Positions 1-6,937 of a stretch of DNA of 16,263 nt are shown here, piece after piece. Position numbers and translations under genes: made by a program. A model generated the notes under the pieces. The model saw nothing but the letters and a program-made list of their open reading frames with translations, ran no database searches and had not been told where the DNA came from. Each line of letters starts with the position of its first letter. The stretch's first letter is position 1. This DNA is from Frankiales bacterium (GTDB lineage: Bacteria > Actinomycetota > Actinomycetes > Mycobacteriales > SCTD01), in assembly GCA_025966295.1 (NCBI GenBank), contig JAOPVD010000248.1:1-16263 (forward strand), read 5' to 3'.

Positions 1-1269
1 TGCGCGGGGGCGGCGCAGGAGCAGTGGGCCGCGCGCCCGCCGGGCGGCCGGGCCGCGGTGCTCCACGGCGCAGCCCAGCTGTTCCGGGAGCGCGCCGGCG
101 AGCTCGGCGACCTCATCGCGGCGGAGATGGGCAAGCCGGTCCTCGAGGCCCGGACCGAGGTGGAGAAGGGCGCGGCCGTCCTCGACTACTACGCCGAGGC
201 CGGCTACCTGGCACAGGGCGCGACGTACCGCACCGACACCGGCGAGGACGTGCTCGTCCTGCGCGAGCCGCTCGGGGTGGTCGCGCTCATCACGCCGTGG
301 AACTTCCCGTTCACCATGCCGATCCGCAAGGTGGCTGCCTCGCTCGCGGCCGGCAACGCCGCCCTGCTCAAGCCCGCCCCCGGCGGTGTCCTCATCGCGC
401 TGGCCATCGCGCAGACGCTCACCGACGCCGGCCTGCCCGCCGGCGTGCTCAACGTCGTCTACGGCAGCGTGGCGGACGTCTCCGAAGCGCTGCTCGGCGA
501 CCCGCGGCTGGCCGGGGTCAGCCTGACCGGCTCCTACGCGACGGCCGCGGCCGTCCGTCGCCGGCTGCCGGTGGAGGTGCCGCTGCAGGCCGAGCTGGGC
601 GGCAAGAACGCGCTGGTCGTCTGGCGCGACGCCGACGTCGAGGCCGCCGTGCCCCTCATCTGGCAGTCGTCGTTCCGCAACAACGGGCAGATCTGCACCT
701 CCGCCGGCCGGCTGCTCGTCCACGAGGCGGTGGCCGACGCACTGCTGGAGGCGCTGCGCCGCAAGGTGGTCGACGCCCCGGTGACCACCGGCGACGGCGA
801 CTTCGGGGTGCTGTCCAGCGAGCAGGCGCAGCAGCGGATCGAGCAGGTGCTGGCGCGGCACGACGCGGCGGTCACCGAGCGGTTCACGCCCAGCTGGCCC
901 GCGGGGCTGTTCGGCCCCACGGTGCTGGTCGAGCCGACCGCGGCCGAGCTCGTCGAGGAGGAGATCTTCGGCCCGGTGCTGACCTTCGAGCGGATCGGTT
1001 CGCTGGACGAGGCGGTGGCCAAGGCCAACGCCACGGCGTACGGCCTCACCGCCGGCATCATCACCAACGACCTGGCGGTGGCGTCGGCGTTCTGGCGGCG
1101 CGCCAACGCCGGCACGGTGAAGGTCAACGCGCCGCTGACCGGTGCCCCCTTCCACGTGCCGATGCAGGGCTTCGGCCGCTCTGGCGCCGGCCAGGGCGAA
1201 GGCGGCACCGCCTCCTCCGAGTTCTTCACGCGTAACAAGACCGTCCACATCCGTCGTACCAACCCCTGA
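1..1269 (+). CDS. NAD(P)-dependent aldehyde dehydrogenase, 5'-truncated by the window edge
   Basis: Oxidises an aldehyde to the carboxylate with NAD(P)+, in the cytosol. The frame is open from base 1, so the start lies upstream; 422 residues are visible and about 50-60 are probably missing. Seen: the ITPWNFPF segment, the general-base Glu in ELGGK (codon at 592-594), the nucleophilic Cys in NNGQICTSAGR (codon at 694-696), the usual 34-residue Glu-Cys spacing, EEIFGPVL, and a C-terminal stretch resembling the ending of 2-oxoglutarate-semialdehyde-type dehydrogenases. The internal GTG at 58 is not a believable start because homology begins before it. It heads a run of three plus-strand genes, with a 26-bp gap to the next. 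Family certain; substrate unknown. The context suggests a semialdehyde from the catabolic island, which is inference. Confidence 0.93.
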   Translation, partial: CAGAAQEQWAARPPGGRAAVLHGAAQLFRERAGELGDLIAAEMGKPVLEARTEVEKGAAVLDYYAEAGYLAQGATYRTDTGEDVLVLREPLGVVALITPWNFPFTMPIRKVAASLAAGNAALLKPAPGGVLIALAIAQTLTDAGLPAGVLNVVYGSVADVSEALLGDPRLAGVSLTGSYATAAAVRRRLPVEVPLQAELGGKNALVVWRDADVEAAVPLIWQSSFRNNGQICTSAGRLLVHEAVADALLEALRRKVVDAPVTTGDGDFGVLSSEQAQQRIEQVLARHDAAVTERFTPSWPAGLFGPTVLVEPTAAELVEEEIFGPVLTFERIGSLDEAVAKANATAYGLTAGIITNDLAVASAFWRRANAGTVKVNAPLTGAPFHVPMQGFGRSGAGQGEGGTASSEFFTRNKTVHIRRTNP

Positions 1270-1295
1270 GCCACGTCCCGCTGAGGAAGGAACAC

Positions 1296-1700
1296 ATGTC
1301 CAAGATCACCCTTGAAGAGGCCCGCGAGATGGTTCGCGCTGGGCTCGCGTCCAGTGCCGAGCAGGGCGTCGGCATGGCCATCGCCGTGGTGGACTACGCC
1401 GGCACGATGATCGCGTTCGAGCGCAGCGACGACGCCCCGTGGATCGTGTCCGAGGTGGCCTGGCGCAAGGCGCGCACGTCGGCGGCCTTCGGCAAGGACA
1501 GCGCCGACCGCGAGGAGGCCTGGTCCACCCGGCCGTTCTTCGCCGCGAGCGTGGTCGGGCTCGGTGACTTCGTGGTCGGCAAGGGTGCGGTCGTCGTCAT
1601 CCACGACGGCGAGGTGCTCGGCGCGGTGGGCGCCAGCGGCGGCCACCCTGACCAGGACCACATCGCAGCGGTGGCGGGCGCCGCGGTCTTCCGGCGCTGA
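1296..1700 (+). CDS. GlcG/HbpS family (DUF336) small protein
   Basis: A 134-residue protein matching the compact GlcG/HbpS/PduO-C fold in length and pattern: an N-terminal SKITLEEAREMV helix, MAIAVVDYAGTMIAFERSDDAP, an RKARTSAAF helix and a C-terminal GEVLGAVGASGGHPDQDHIAAVAG segment. Family members bind haem or corrinoids, or sit in catabolic operons without a defined role, so no reaction is assigned. Start ATG at 1296 is supported by GAGGAAGG at 1283-1290. The stop shares one base with the following start (TGATG at 1698-1702), indicating translational coupling with the Ntn-hydrolase-like gene. There is no signal peptide, so it is cytosolic. It may be an accessory or chaperone-like partner of the neighbouring enzyme; that is inference. 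Confidence 0.85.
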   Translation: MSKITLEEAREMVRAGLASSAEQGVGMAIAVVDYAGTMIAFERSDDAPWIVSEVAWRKARTSAAFGKDSADREEAWSTRPFFAASVVGLGDFVVGKGAVVVIHDGEVLGAVGASGGHPDQDHIAAVAGAAVFRR

Positions 1701-3139
1701 TGACCGCCCCCGTGGCGGGGCCCTCCGCCGCCGGGGTCGTGGCCTCCGGGCACCCGCGCGCGGCCCAGGCCGGTCGGGATGCCCTGGCCGGCGGCGGGTC
1801 CGTGGTCGACGCGGTGCTGCGGATGGCCTTCACCCAGTGGGTTGTCAACGCGCCGCTGTGCGGTCCGGGCGGCGACCTGTTCGTGCTGCACGTGAAGGGC
1901 GACCAGGCGACCGTGTACGGCGGCTGGTCCGGCATCCCGCTGGCCTTCCCGGCCGGCGGCCCGGTGCCGTACAGCGGTCCGGGCGCTGCCGTGGTCCCGG
2001 GTGCGCTCGCCGGGGCGCACGCGGCCTGGTCGGCGCACGGCCGGCTGGGTTGGGCGGACCTGTTCGCCTCCGGCCTGGAGGCCGCGGAGGGTCACGAGGT
2101 GACGCCGTGGATGGCCACGAGCTACGCCTCGGTGGTGGCGCGCGGCAACGGCCCGGCGCTGCAGCAGGTGCTCGACCAGCAGGAGCCGCCGGCCGCCGGC
2201 GCCCACATCTCGACCCGGCGGCTGGGCGCCAGCCTCGCCGTCCTCGCCGACGCCGGTCCGGGTGCCCTGTACGACGGGCCGCTGGGCCAGCGGCTGGTGG
2301 CGGCGATCACCGCGCAGGGCGGTTACCTGCGCGCCGAGGACCTCGCCGCCGTCCGCGCGCAGGTCTGCCCCGCGGAGGTGGCCGAGCTGGACGGGCTCAC
2401 CATCGCGCTGCCGGGCCTGCCGAGCCAGGCCGGCCTAACGGTCGAGCTGCTCGAGGCGGTCGGCCGGACGGTGCCGGTGGAGAGCCCGGACTTCGCGCGG
2501 GCGCTGGCGGCCGTGACGCAGGACGCGCTCATCCGGCGCTGCGTGGTCGGCCTGCCGGGTACCGCGGTGAGCACCGCGGCCGCCGGCGACGAGGCCGCGA
2601 TCGTGGTGCACAGCCTGGCCGGCGTGCAGTTCGGCACCGGCTGGGTCGCCGGCGACACCGGCATCGCGCTCGGCAACCGGGTCGGCACCGCGTTGTCCGA
2701 CCGGCCGGACCTGCCGGCCGCCAACCCTCGCCCCGGCGCCCTGATGCCGCACACCCTCAGCGCCGCCTGGCTGCGGTCCGGCGACCGCTCGATGCTGGTG
2801 GCCAGCCCGGGCGGCGACCGGCAGGTGCAGTGGCTGGCGCAGTCGGCGCAGCGCTTCCGGCAGGGCGCCGACCTGGCCGAGGTGGTGGCGGGCCCGCGCT
2901 GGTTCGTCTGCCCCGAGGGCGACCGGTTCGGGGTACCGCAGGGCATCGGCGCGGAGTGGTTCCTGTTCGCCGAGCCCGGCATCACCTGGCGGGACGAGAC
3001 CGAGCTGGCCGGCCTGGCGGTGCGGCCGGTGACCAGCGTCGGCGGTGGCGTGCAGGCGGTGAGCCGGACGACGGCGACCGACTGGTCGAGCGGTTCGGAC
3101 CCGCGGGCCGGCGGCGCTGCCCTGGCCGTGGAGCCGTGA
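1700..3139 (+). CDS. Divergent gamma-glutamyltransferase-family (Ntn-hydrolase) protein
   Basis: 479 residues, shorter than the usual 550-580 of secreted gamma-glutamyltransferases, and with no signal peptide. Seen: an N-terminal GHPRAAQAGRDAL..GGGSVVDAV block like the GGT opening, GPGGDLFVLHV near residue 55, FGTGWVAGDTGIALGNRVG near 311 (the region after the GGT nucleophile) and SPGGD at 369-373 (GGT oxyanion-loop GG). The canonical TTH-x-S nucleophile motif is replaced by GTAVSTAAAG, with T288 or T292 as possible nucleophile. The Arg that clamps the gamma-glutamyl carboxylate is not evident (GGWSGIP at 74-80). GGT-fold relatives such as HpxW hydrolyse small amides (oxamate), so an amidohydrolase role is possible. 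An inactive homologue is also possible. No strong ribosome site is visible; translation is probably coupled to the preceding gene. Confidence 0.8.
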   Translation: MTAPVAGPSAAGVVASGHPRAAQAGRDALAGGGSVVDAVLRMAFTQWVVNAPLCGPGGDLFVLHVKGDQATVYGGWSGIPLAFPAGGPVPYSGPGAAVVPGALAGAHAAWSAHGRLGWADLFASGLEAAEGHEVTPWMATSYASVVARGNGPALQQVLDQQEPPAAGAHISTRRLGASLAVLADAGPGALYDGPLGQRLVAAITAQGGYLRAEDLAAVRAQVCPAEVAELDGLTIALPGLPSQAGLTVELLEAVGRTVPVESPDFARALAAVTQDALIRRCVVGLPGTAVSTAAAGDEAAIVVHSLAGVQFGTGWVAGDTGIALGNRVGTALSDRPDLPAANPRPGALMPHTLSAAWLRSGDRSMLVASPGGDRQVQWLAQSAQRFRQGADLAEVVAGPRWFVCPEGDRFGVPQGIGAEWFLFAEPGITWRDETELAGLAVRPVTSVGGGVQAVSRTTATDWSSGSDPRAGGAALAVEP

Positions 3140-3147
3140 ACCGGCTC
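3131..3147. terminator. Small stem-loop spanning two convergent stop codons
   Basis: GAGCCG (3131-3136), a 5-nt loop and CGGCTC (3142-3147) form a 6-bp GC stem. It covers the stop of the plus-strand gene and touches the stop of the facing minus-strand gene, which lie only 6 bp apart. There is no U tract. It could act as a weak bidirectional terminator, but stems this short arise by chance in GC-rich DNA. Confidence 0.3.
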
Positions 3148-4126
3148 AGAGGTCGACGACGATGCGGGCGCCCCGTGCCCGCGAGACGCAGGGCAGGATG
3201 ATCTCCCCGCTCAGCCGCTCCTCGTCGGTGAGGCAGTCGTCGCGGTGGTCCGGCTCGCCGGCGAGCACGACCAGCTCGCAGGTGCCGCAGATGCCTTCCT
3301 CGCAGTCGGAGTCGACCGTGAGGCCGGCGGCGAGCAGACCGTCGAGCATGGACTGGTCGGCCCCGATGCTGACGCACCTGCCGGAGGTCCTGCACTCCAC
3401 CTCGAAGGCCTCGTTAACCAGGGTCTCGTCGACGGCACGCGCGGCGAAGCGCTCGACGTGCAGCCGGCCGACCGGCCAGCCTGCGCAGTGGCCCTCGACC
3501 GCGGCCAGCAGCGGCTCGGGGCCGCAGCAGTACACCAGGGCGTCCTCCAGCCCGCCCAGCAGGCCGGCCAGGTCGAGCAGCCCCACCACGTCCTGCGGCT
3601 GCACCGACACCTGGTCGCCGTACTCCGCGAGCTCGTCGAGGAAGCCCATGGACGCCTTCGACCGGCCGCCGTACACGAGCCGCCAGGGACGACCAGCGGC
3701 CGCCACCTGCGCGATCATCGGCAGCAGCGGGGTGATGCCGATGCCGCCGGCGATGAACAGGTACGCCGGCCCGTCGACGAGCGGGAAGTGGTTGCGCGGC
3801 GGGTTGACGTGCACCAGGTCGCCGGTCCGGAGGCTCTCGTGGACGTAGCGCGAACCGCCGCGGCTGGCGGGCTCCAGGAGCACCCCGAGCCGGTACTCGT
3901 CCCGGCGCGCCGGGTCGCCGCACAGCGAGTACTGCCGGGTGACCTCCGGCATGACCAGGTCCACGTGGGCGCCCGGCTCCCACGCCGGCAGCGGGCTGCC
4001 GTCGGGCGAGGCGAGCACGAGGGCGAGCACCCCGTCGGCGCTGGTCGTCGAGGAGCGCACGACGAGCTCCAGCTGCTCCCGGGTGGACGAGTCGTGGTCG
4101 TCGACGAGCTGGCTCGGCGTGGTCAT
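3146..4126 (-). CDS. PDR/VanB-type oxygenase reductase (FMN, NAD(P)H, C-terminal [2Fe-2S])
   Basis: 326 residues with the domain order of phthalate-dioxygenase reductase and VanB. There is an N-terminal flavin domain (RQYS at 64-67), an NAD-binding domain (GGIGITP at 127-133, YCCGPEPLL near 199) and a C-terminal plant-type ferredoxin domain with C275, C280, C283 and C313 in CEEGICGTC...LPC. Such proteins pass electrons from NAD(P)H to a Rieske-type or similar oxygenase. ATG at 4126 is chosen because homology begins there and it overlaps the upstream permease stop by 4 bp (ATGA); the longer upstream reading frame overlaps the permease gene. No oxygenase partner is present in the window, so it must lie outside or be supplied in trans. 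Reductase family is secure; partner unknown. Confidence 0.93.
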   Translation of the reverse strand: MTTPSQLVDDHDSSTREQLELVVRSSTTSADGVLALVLASPDGSPLPAWEPGAHVDLVMPEVTRQYSLCGDPARRDEYRLGVLLEPASRGGSRYVHESLRTGDLVHVNPPRNHFPLVDGPAYLFIAGGIGITPLLPMIAQVAAAGRPWRLVYGGRSKASMGFLDELAEYGDQVSVQPQDVVGLLDLAGLLGGLEDALVYCCGPEPLLAAVEGHCAGWPVGRLHVERFAARAVDETLVNEAFEVECRTSGRCVSIGADQSMLDGLLAAGLTVDSDCEEGICGTCELVVLAGEPDHRDDCLTDEERLSGEIILPCVSRARGARIVVDL

Positions 4127-4935
4127 GCCTGTCCTCGGCGGTTGTCCCAGAAGGTCTTGAGGGCCACCGCGCCGAGCAGTGCCGCGAACAGCCGGTTCGA
4201 GGTGCTGGAGGCCAGTCCCAGCGAGATCTGCGACCCGGCGTACGACGAGGCGACGCCGGCCACACCGATGATGCAGGCCGTCCGCACGTCGAGGTTGCCG
4301 TTGCGGTGGTTCTTGCGGGAGCCGACGATCGCCGTCGGGATCATGGCGCCGAGCGAGATGCCCTTGGCCAGCACGGTGGGGAACCCCCACAGCACCACCA
4401 TCGCGGGCACCATCACCGTCCCGCCGCCCACCCCGGTGAGGCCGGCCAGCACCCCGGACAGCACCCCGAGCACGAGCAGCTGCACGCCCAGGGTCAGGTC
4501 GATCTCCGGGCGGACGTGGCCGTCCCCGGTCTCCCACAGCAGCCGGACCGCAGTCGCGAGCAGCAGGGCCCCGAAGCACAGCGCCAGGGTCCGCTGCGGC
4601 AGCCGGTGCAGCAGCGCGGTGCCGATCCCGGCGCCGGCCCCTGCCGCGCCGGCGGCCAGGATGGCCACGGCCAGCCACTGCACCTCTCCGGCTGTCGCGT
4701 ACCCGATCAGCCCGGACGCGGCGATCGGCACGATGGCGAGCAACGAGGTGCCGTGGGAGATCCGCTGCTGCATGTGCAGCACGAACACCAGGCACGGGAC
4801 GATGAGGATCCCCCCGCCGACGCCGAACAGCCCCGACAGCAGGCCGGCGGCGAGCCCGACCAGAAGGGCCTTCCACAGTGCCGGGCGGGGGGTTGACGCG
4901 GCTGGTGGGGGTGACACCGACTCGCGGGTCGTCAC
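4123..4935 (-). CDS. TauE/SafE-family membrane permease
   Basis: 270 residues, mostly hydrophobic, with two homologous halves each carrying the family glycine signature: GLLSGLFGVGGGILIVP near the N-terminus and GVLAGLTGVGGGTVMVP in the middle. About eight membrane segments are expected. TauE/SafE proteins move sulfite, sulfonates or small organic anions across the cytoplasmic membrane. Start GTG at 4935 is preferred (AAAGGCG just upstream); the longer ATG at 5073 would run through the divergent regulator's promoter and start. It is coupled to the reductase by a 4-bp overlap and transcribed divergently from a GntR/FCD regulator. Uptake of the catabolic substrate, or export of an acid, is inference. 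The exact start is moderately certain. Confidence 0.9.
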   Translation of the reverse strand: MTTRESVSPPPAASTPRPALWKALLVGLAAGLLSGLFGVGGGILIVPCLVFVLHMQQRISHGTSLLAIVPIAASGLIGYATAGEVQWLAVAILAAGAAGAGAGIGTALLHRLPQRTLALCFGALLLATAVRLLWETGDGHVRPEIDLTLGVQLLVLGVLSGVLAGLTGVGGGTVMVPAMVVLWGFPTVLAKGISLGAMIPTAIVGSRKNHRNGNLDVRTACIIGVAGVASSYAGSQISLGLASSTSNRLFAALLGAVALKTFWDNRRGQA

Positions 4936-4972
4936 ATCGGCGCCTTTCGCCTTGGTGAGCCTCGGACGGCCT

Positions 4973-5008
4973 TTGCCGCTGATGCGTAACTGGTTTATTG
5001 TATGCAGT
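4973..5008. promoter_or_regulatory. Divergent promoter region with candidate GntR/FCD operator
   Basis: This lies in the 90-bp gap between the permease and the GntR gene. On the plus strand TTGCCG (4973-4978), a 17-bp spacer and TATTGT (4996-5001) form a plausible promoter. On the minus strand TACAAT (5002-4997) resembles a -10 element, without a clear -35. The imperfect palindrome TGTATGCA (4999-5006; 6 of 8 symmetric) overlaps both -10 candidates. It resembles the A/T-rich TGTATNCA-type sites of FCD regulators and stands out in GC-rich DNA, so autoregulation by the adjacent regulator is likely. All by eye. Confidence 0.5.
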
Positions 5009-5025
5009 ATGGCAGAGGAGACCCC

Positions 5026-5706
5026 ATGACGGCAACGCCTGCCGCAGGTGACAACCTGCTCGGGCACCGGCACCGCACGCTAGAGGCGCTGGTCTGCGAC
5101 GAGCTGCGCAACCGGATCGTCAGCGGCGTGCTGCCACCGGGCCTGCGCCTGGTCGAGTCCACCTTGGCCGAGGAGCTCGCGGTCTCCCGGGCGCCGGTCC
5201 GCGAGGCGATCCGGCAACTCGAGCACGAGGGCTTCGTCACCATCTCGCCGCGCCGCGGTGCGGCCGTGGCCGAACTGTCGGCCGAGGCGGCGCTGGACTG
5301 CTACGAGATCCGGTCGGCCCTCGAGGTGGTGGCCGCCAAGCGCGCGGCGCAGCGCCGTACGCCCGCCGACGTGGCCCGGCTCCGCCAGATCCTGGCGATG
5401 GGCAACGAGCTCGTGGCCGCCGGCCGCTGGGCCGACCTGGTGAAGGCCAACACCGACTTCCACGAGGCCATCGCCGACGCGGCCGGGAACGCCGAGCTGA
5501 CGGCGCTGCTCGCGCAGTACTCCCGCCGCATCACCTGGATCTTCTCGCGCACGGCGGTGCACGCCGGGGCCGATGCCTGGGCGGAGCACGCCGCGATGGC
5601 GACCGCCATCGAGCAGGGCGACCAGGCGCGTGCGGAGGAGCTGACGCTGCAGCACCTGTCCCGTTCGCAGGCCCGCTTCGAGAGCCGGCCGTCCACCGCG
5701 CCGTGA
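5026..5706 (+). CDS. GntR-family regulator, FCD (FadR C-terminal) domain
   Basis: 226 residues. The N-terminal winged helix-turn-helix (about 17-80) includes LAEELAVSRAPVREAIRQLEHEG and the wing ISPRRGAAVAEL. The C-terminal FCD helical domain (about 87-215) carries candidate metal/ligand residues D144 and H146 (in TDFHEAI), H188 and H210. ATG at 5026 is chosen over the in-frame ATG at 5002 because AGAGGAG sits just upstream of 5026 and the earlier start falls inside the operator. It is divergent from the permease-reductase pair and convergent, 10 bp apart, with the flavin hydroxylase. It probably represses the permease/reductase operon and itself, responding to a small organic acid from the pathway; this is inferred from position. 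It is a different subtype from the FadR-like regulator at 12848. Confidence 0.92.
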   Translation: MTATPAAGDNLLGHRHRTLEALVCDELRNRIVSGVLPPGLRLVESTLAEELAVSRAPVREAIRQLEHEGFVTISPRRGAAVAELSAEAALDCYEIRSALEVVAAKRAAQRRTPADVARLRQILAMGNELVAAGRWADLVKANTDFHEAIADAAGNAELTALLAQYSRRITWIFSRTAVHAGADAWAEHAAMATAIEQGDQARAEELTLQHLSRSQARFESRPSTAP

Positions 5707-5719
5707 GCCGCCGGGCTCA
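5704..5719. terminator. Stem-loop spanning two convergent stop codons
   Basis: TGAGCC (5704-5709), GCCG and GGCTCA (5714-5719) form a perfect 6-bp stem with a tetraloop. Its arms contain the stop codons of the two convergent genes. There is no U tract. It is possibly a compact bidirectional terminator, similar in layout to the one at 3131-3147. Confidence 0.35.
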
Positions 5720-6892
5720 GTCCGGCAGCAGCGGTCCCACGAAGCTGGCCGCGAAGCTCCGGACGTAGGCGTCCGAGTGCTCGAGCTGCCAGAGCCGCGA
5801 CTGCTGCAGCTTCTGGCGGAAGGCGGCGTCCGGCGAGCCCTCCGGGTAGGTGTGCATCATGTGGATGAGGGCGTGGCTGAATTCCTGGGCGCGCCAGATG
5901 TCCGGGATCCGGCGGGTGCTGTACTCCGCCAGCACGGTCGCGTCGCCGGTGGCGGCGTAGGCCGCCAGGACCCGGTCGAGTTCGAGCGCGTCGGCGATCG
6001 CGAGGTTCATGCCCTTGCCGCCGGACGGCGTGATGATGTGCGCGGCGTCGCCGACGAGGAAGACCTTGCCGTACTGCATCGGCTCGCTGACGCGGCTCTG
6101 CATCTCCAGCATGTTCTTGCTGAAGATGGGGCCGTCGGAAAGCGTCCAGCCGGGCTTGGCCAGCCGGGCGTGCAGCTCGGCCCAGATCCGGTCGTCCGGC
6201 CAGTCGTCGACGGTGTCCTCGACCGGGACCTGCAGGTGGAACCGGGTCACCGTGTCGGAGCGCAGCAGGTGGCCGGCGAAGCCGCGCTCGTGCTGGGCGT
6301 ACACCGTCCAGCCGGCCGACGGTGGGGTGGTGGCCAGCAGCGTCAGCCACTGGAACTCGTGCTGCATCGTGAACTCGCGGATGGCGCCGGGGGGAGCGGT
6401 GGCCCGGCCCAGGCCGTACGTCCCGTCCGCACCGGCGACGAAGTCGGCGGTGAGCGTCGAGCCGTCGGCCAGCGTCACCACCGGCTGCGGACCGCTGATG
6501 TCGAGCCCGACCGCGGCGCAGCCCAGCCGGACGTCGCCACCGGCCGCCTCGAAGCCGTCCAGCAGGTCCCGCACCACCTCCTGCTGCGGGAAGATGTGGT
6601 GCGACCGGCCCTCGTAGTAGCTCGGCAGGTCGAGGCAGAAGCTGGCGCCGGCGCTGCGGAACTCGGTCTGCGAGTGCGGGTGCCCCTCCGCGAGCATCCG
6701 GTCCGCCAGTCCGATCCGCTTGAGCAGCTCGACGGTCCGGTACTCCAGCATGCCGGCGCGGGCGCGGCCGAGCAGCTGCTCGCGGTCGAACTTCTCCACC
6801 ACGGTGCACGGCACGCCGCGACGCTGCAGCAGGTTGCCGAGCGTCAAGCCGGCCGGGCCGGCACCGAGGATGACAACGTTGATCTGGGGCAT
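5717..6892 (-). CDS. PobA-fold FAD-dependent aromatic hydroxylase (probable hydroxypyridine monooxygenase)
   Basis: 391 residues, co-linear with 4-hydroxybenzoate 3-monooxygenase (394). Seen: the FAD dinucleotide motif VVILGAGPAGLTLG (6-19), GRARAGMLE (42-50, with the Arg equivalent to PobA R44), the ADG motif near 155-157 and the second FAD motif GDAAHIITPSGGKGMNLA (281-298). PobA Y201, R214, R220 and P293 correspond to Y198, R211, R217 and P289. S212, Y222 and Y385 are replaced by L209, H219 and F384, so 4-hydroxybenzoate is an unlikely substrate. It is the last gene of the nic-type operon, 45 bp after the NicX-like stop, with GGAAGG before ATG 6892. The context predicts hydroxylation of a hydroxypyridine, or oxidative decarboxylation of a hydroxypyridine carboxylate, to 2,5-dihydroxypyridine, filling the role of NicC. 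NicC itself belongs to another flavin-hydroxylase branch. Fold certain; substrate inferred. Confidence 0.88.
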   Translation of the reverse strand: MPQINVVILGAGPAGLTLGNLLQRRGVPCTVVEKFDREQLLGRARAGMLEYRTVELLKRIGLADRMLAEGHPHSQTEFRSAGASFCLDLPSYYEGRSHHIFPQQEVVRDLLDGFEAAGGDVRLGCAAVGLDISGPQPVVTLADGSTLTADFVAGADGTYGLGRATAPPGAIREFTMQHEFQWLTLLATTPPSAGWTVYAQHERGFAGHLLRSDTVTRFHLQVPVEDTVDDWPDDRIWAELHARLAKPGWTLSDGPIFSKNMLEMQSRVSEPMQYGKVFLVGDAAHIITPSGGKGMNLAIADALELDRVLAAYAATGDATVLAEYSTRRIPDIWRAQEFSHALIHMMHTYPEGSPDAAFRQKLQQSRLWQLEHSDAYVRSFAASFVGPLLPD

Positions 6893-6937
6893 GGGACCTT
6901 CCGTCGACCGTGGGTGCGGGATGAGTGGGCGGAGCGG

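Noticed and set aside
3245..5029. 594-residue plus-strand open frame antisense to the reductase and permease
   Set aside because: No domain signal; it crosses two solid genes and ends inside the regulator's start region.
4127..5035. Long N-terminal extension of the reductase frame
   Set aside because: It overlaps the whole permease gene in another frame; homology and the ATGA overlap place the start at 4126.
5717..6892. Simple assignment as pobA (4-hydroxybenzoate 3-monooxygenase)
   Set aside because: Substrate-binding and relay residues differ and the operon partners belong to the dihydroxypyridine pathway; no protocatechuate genes are present.
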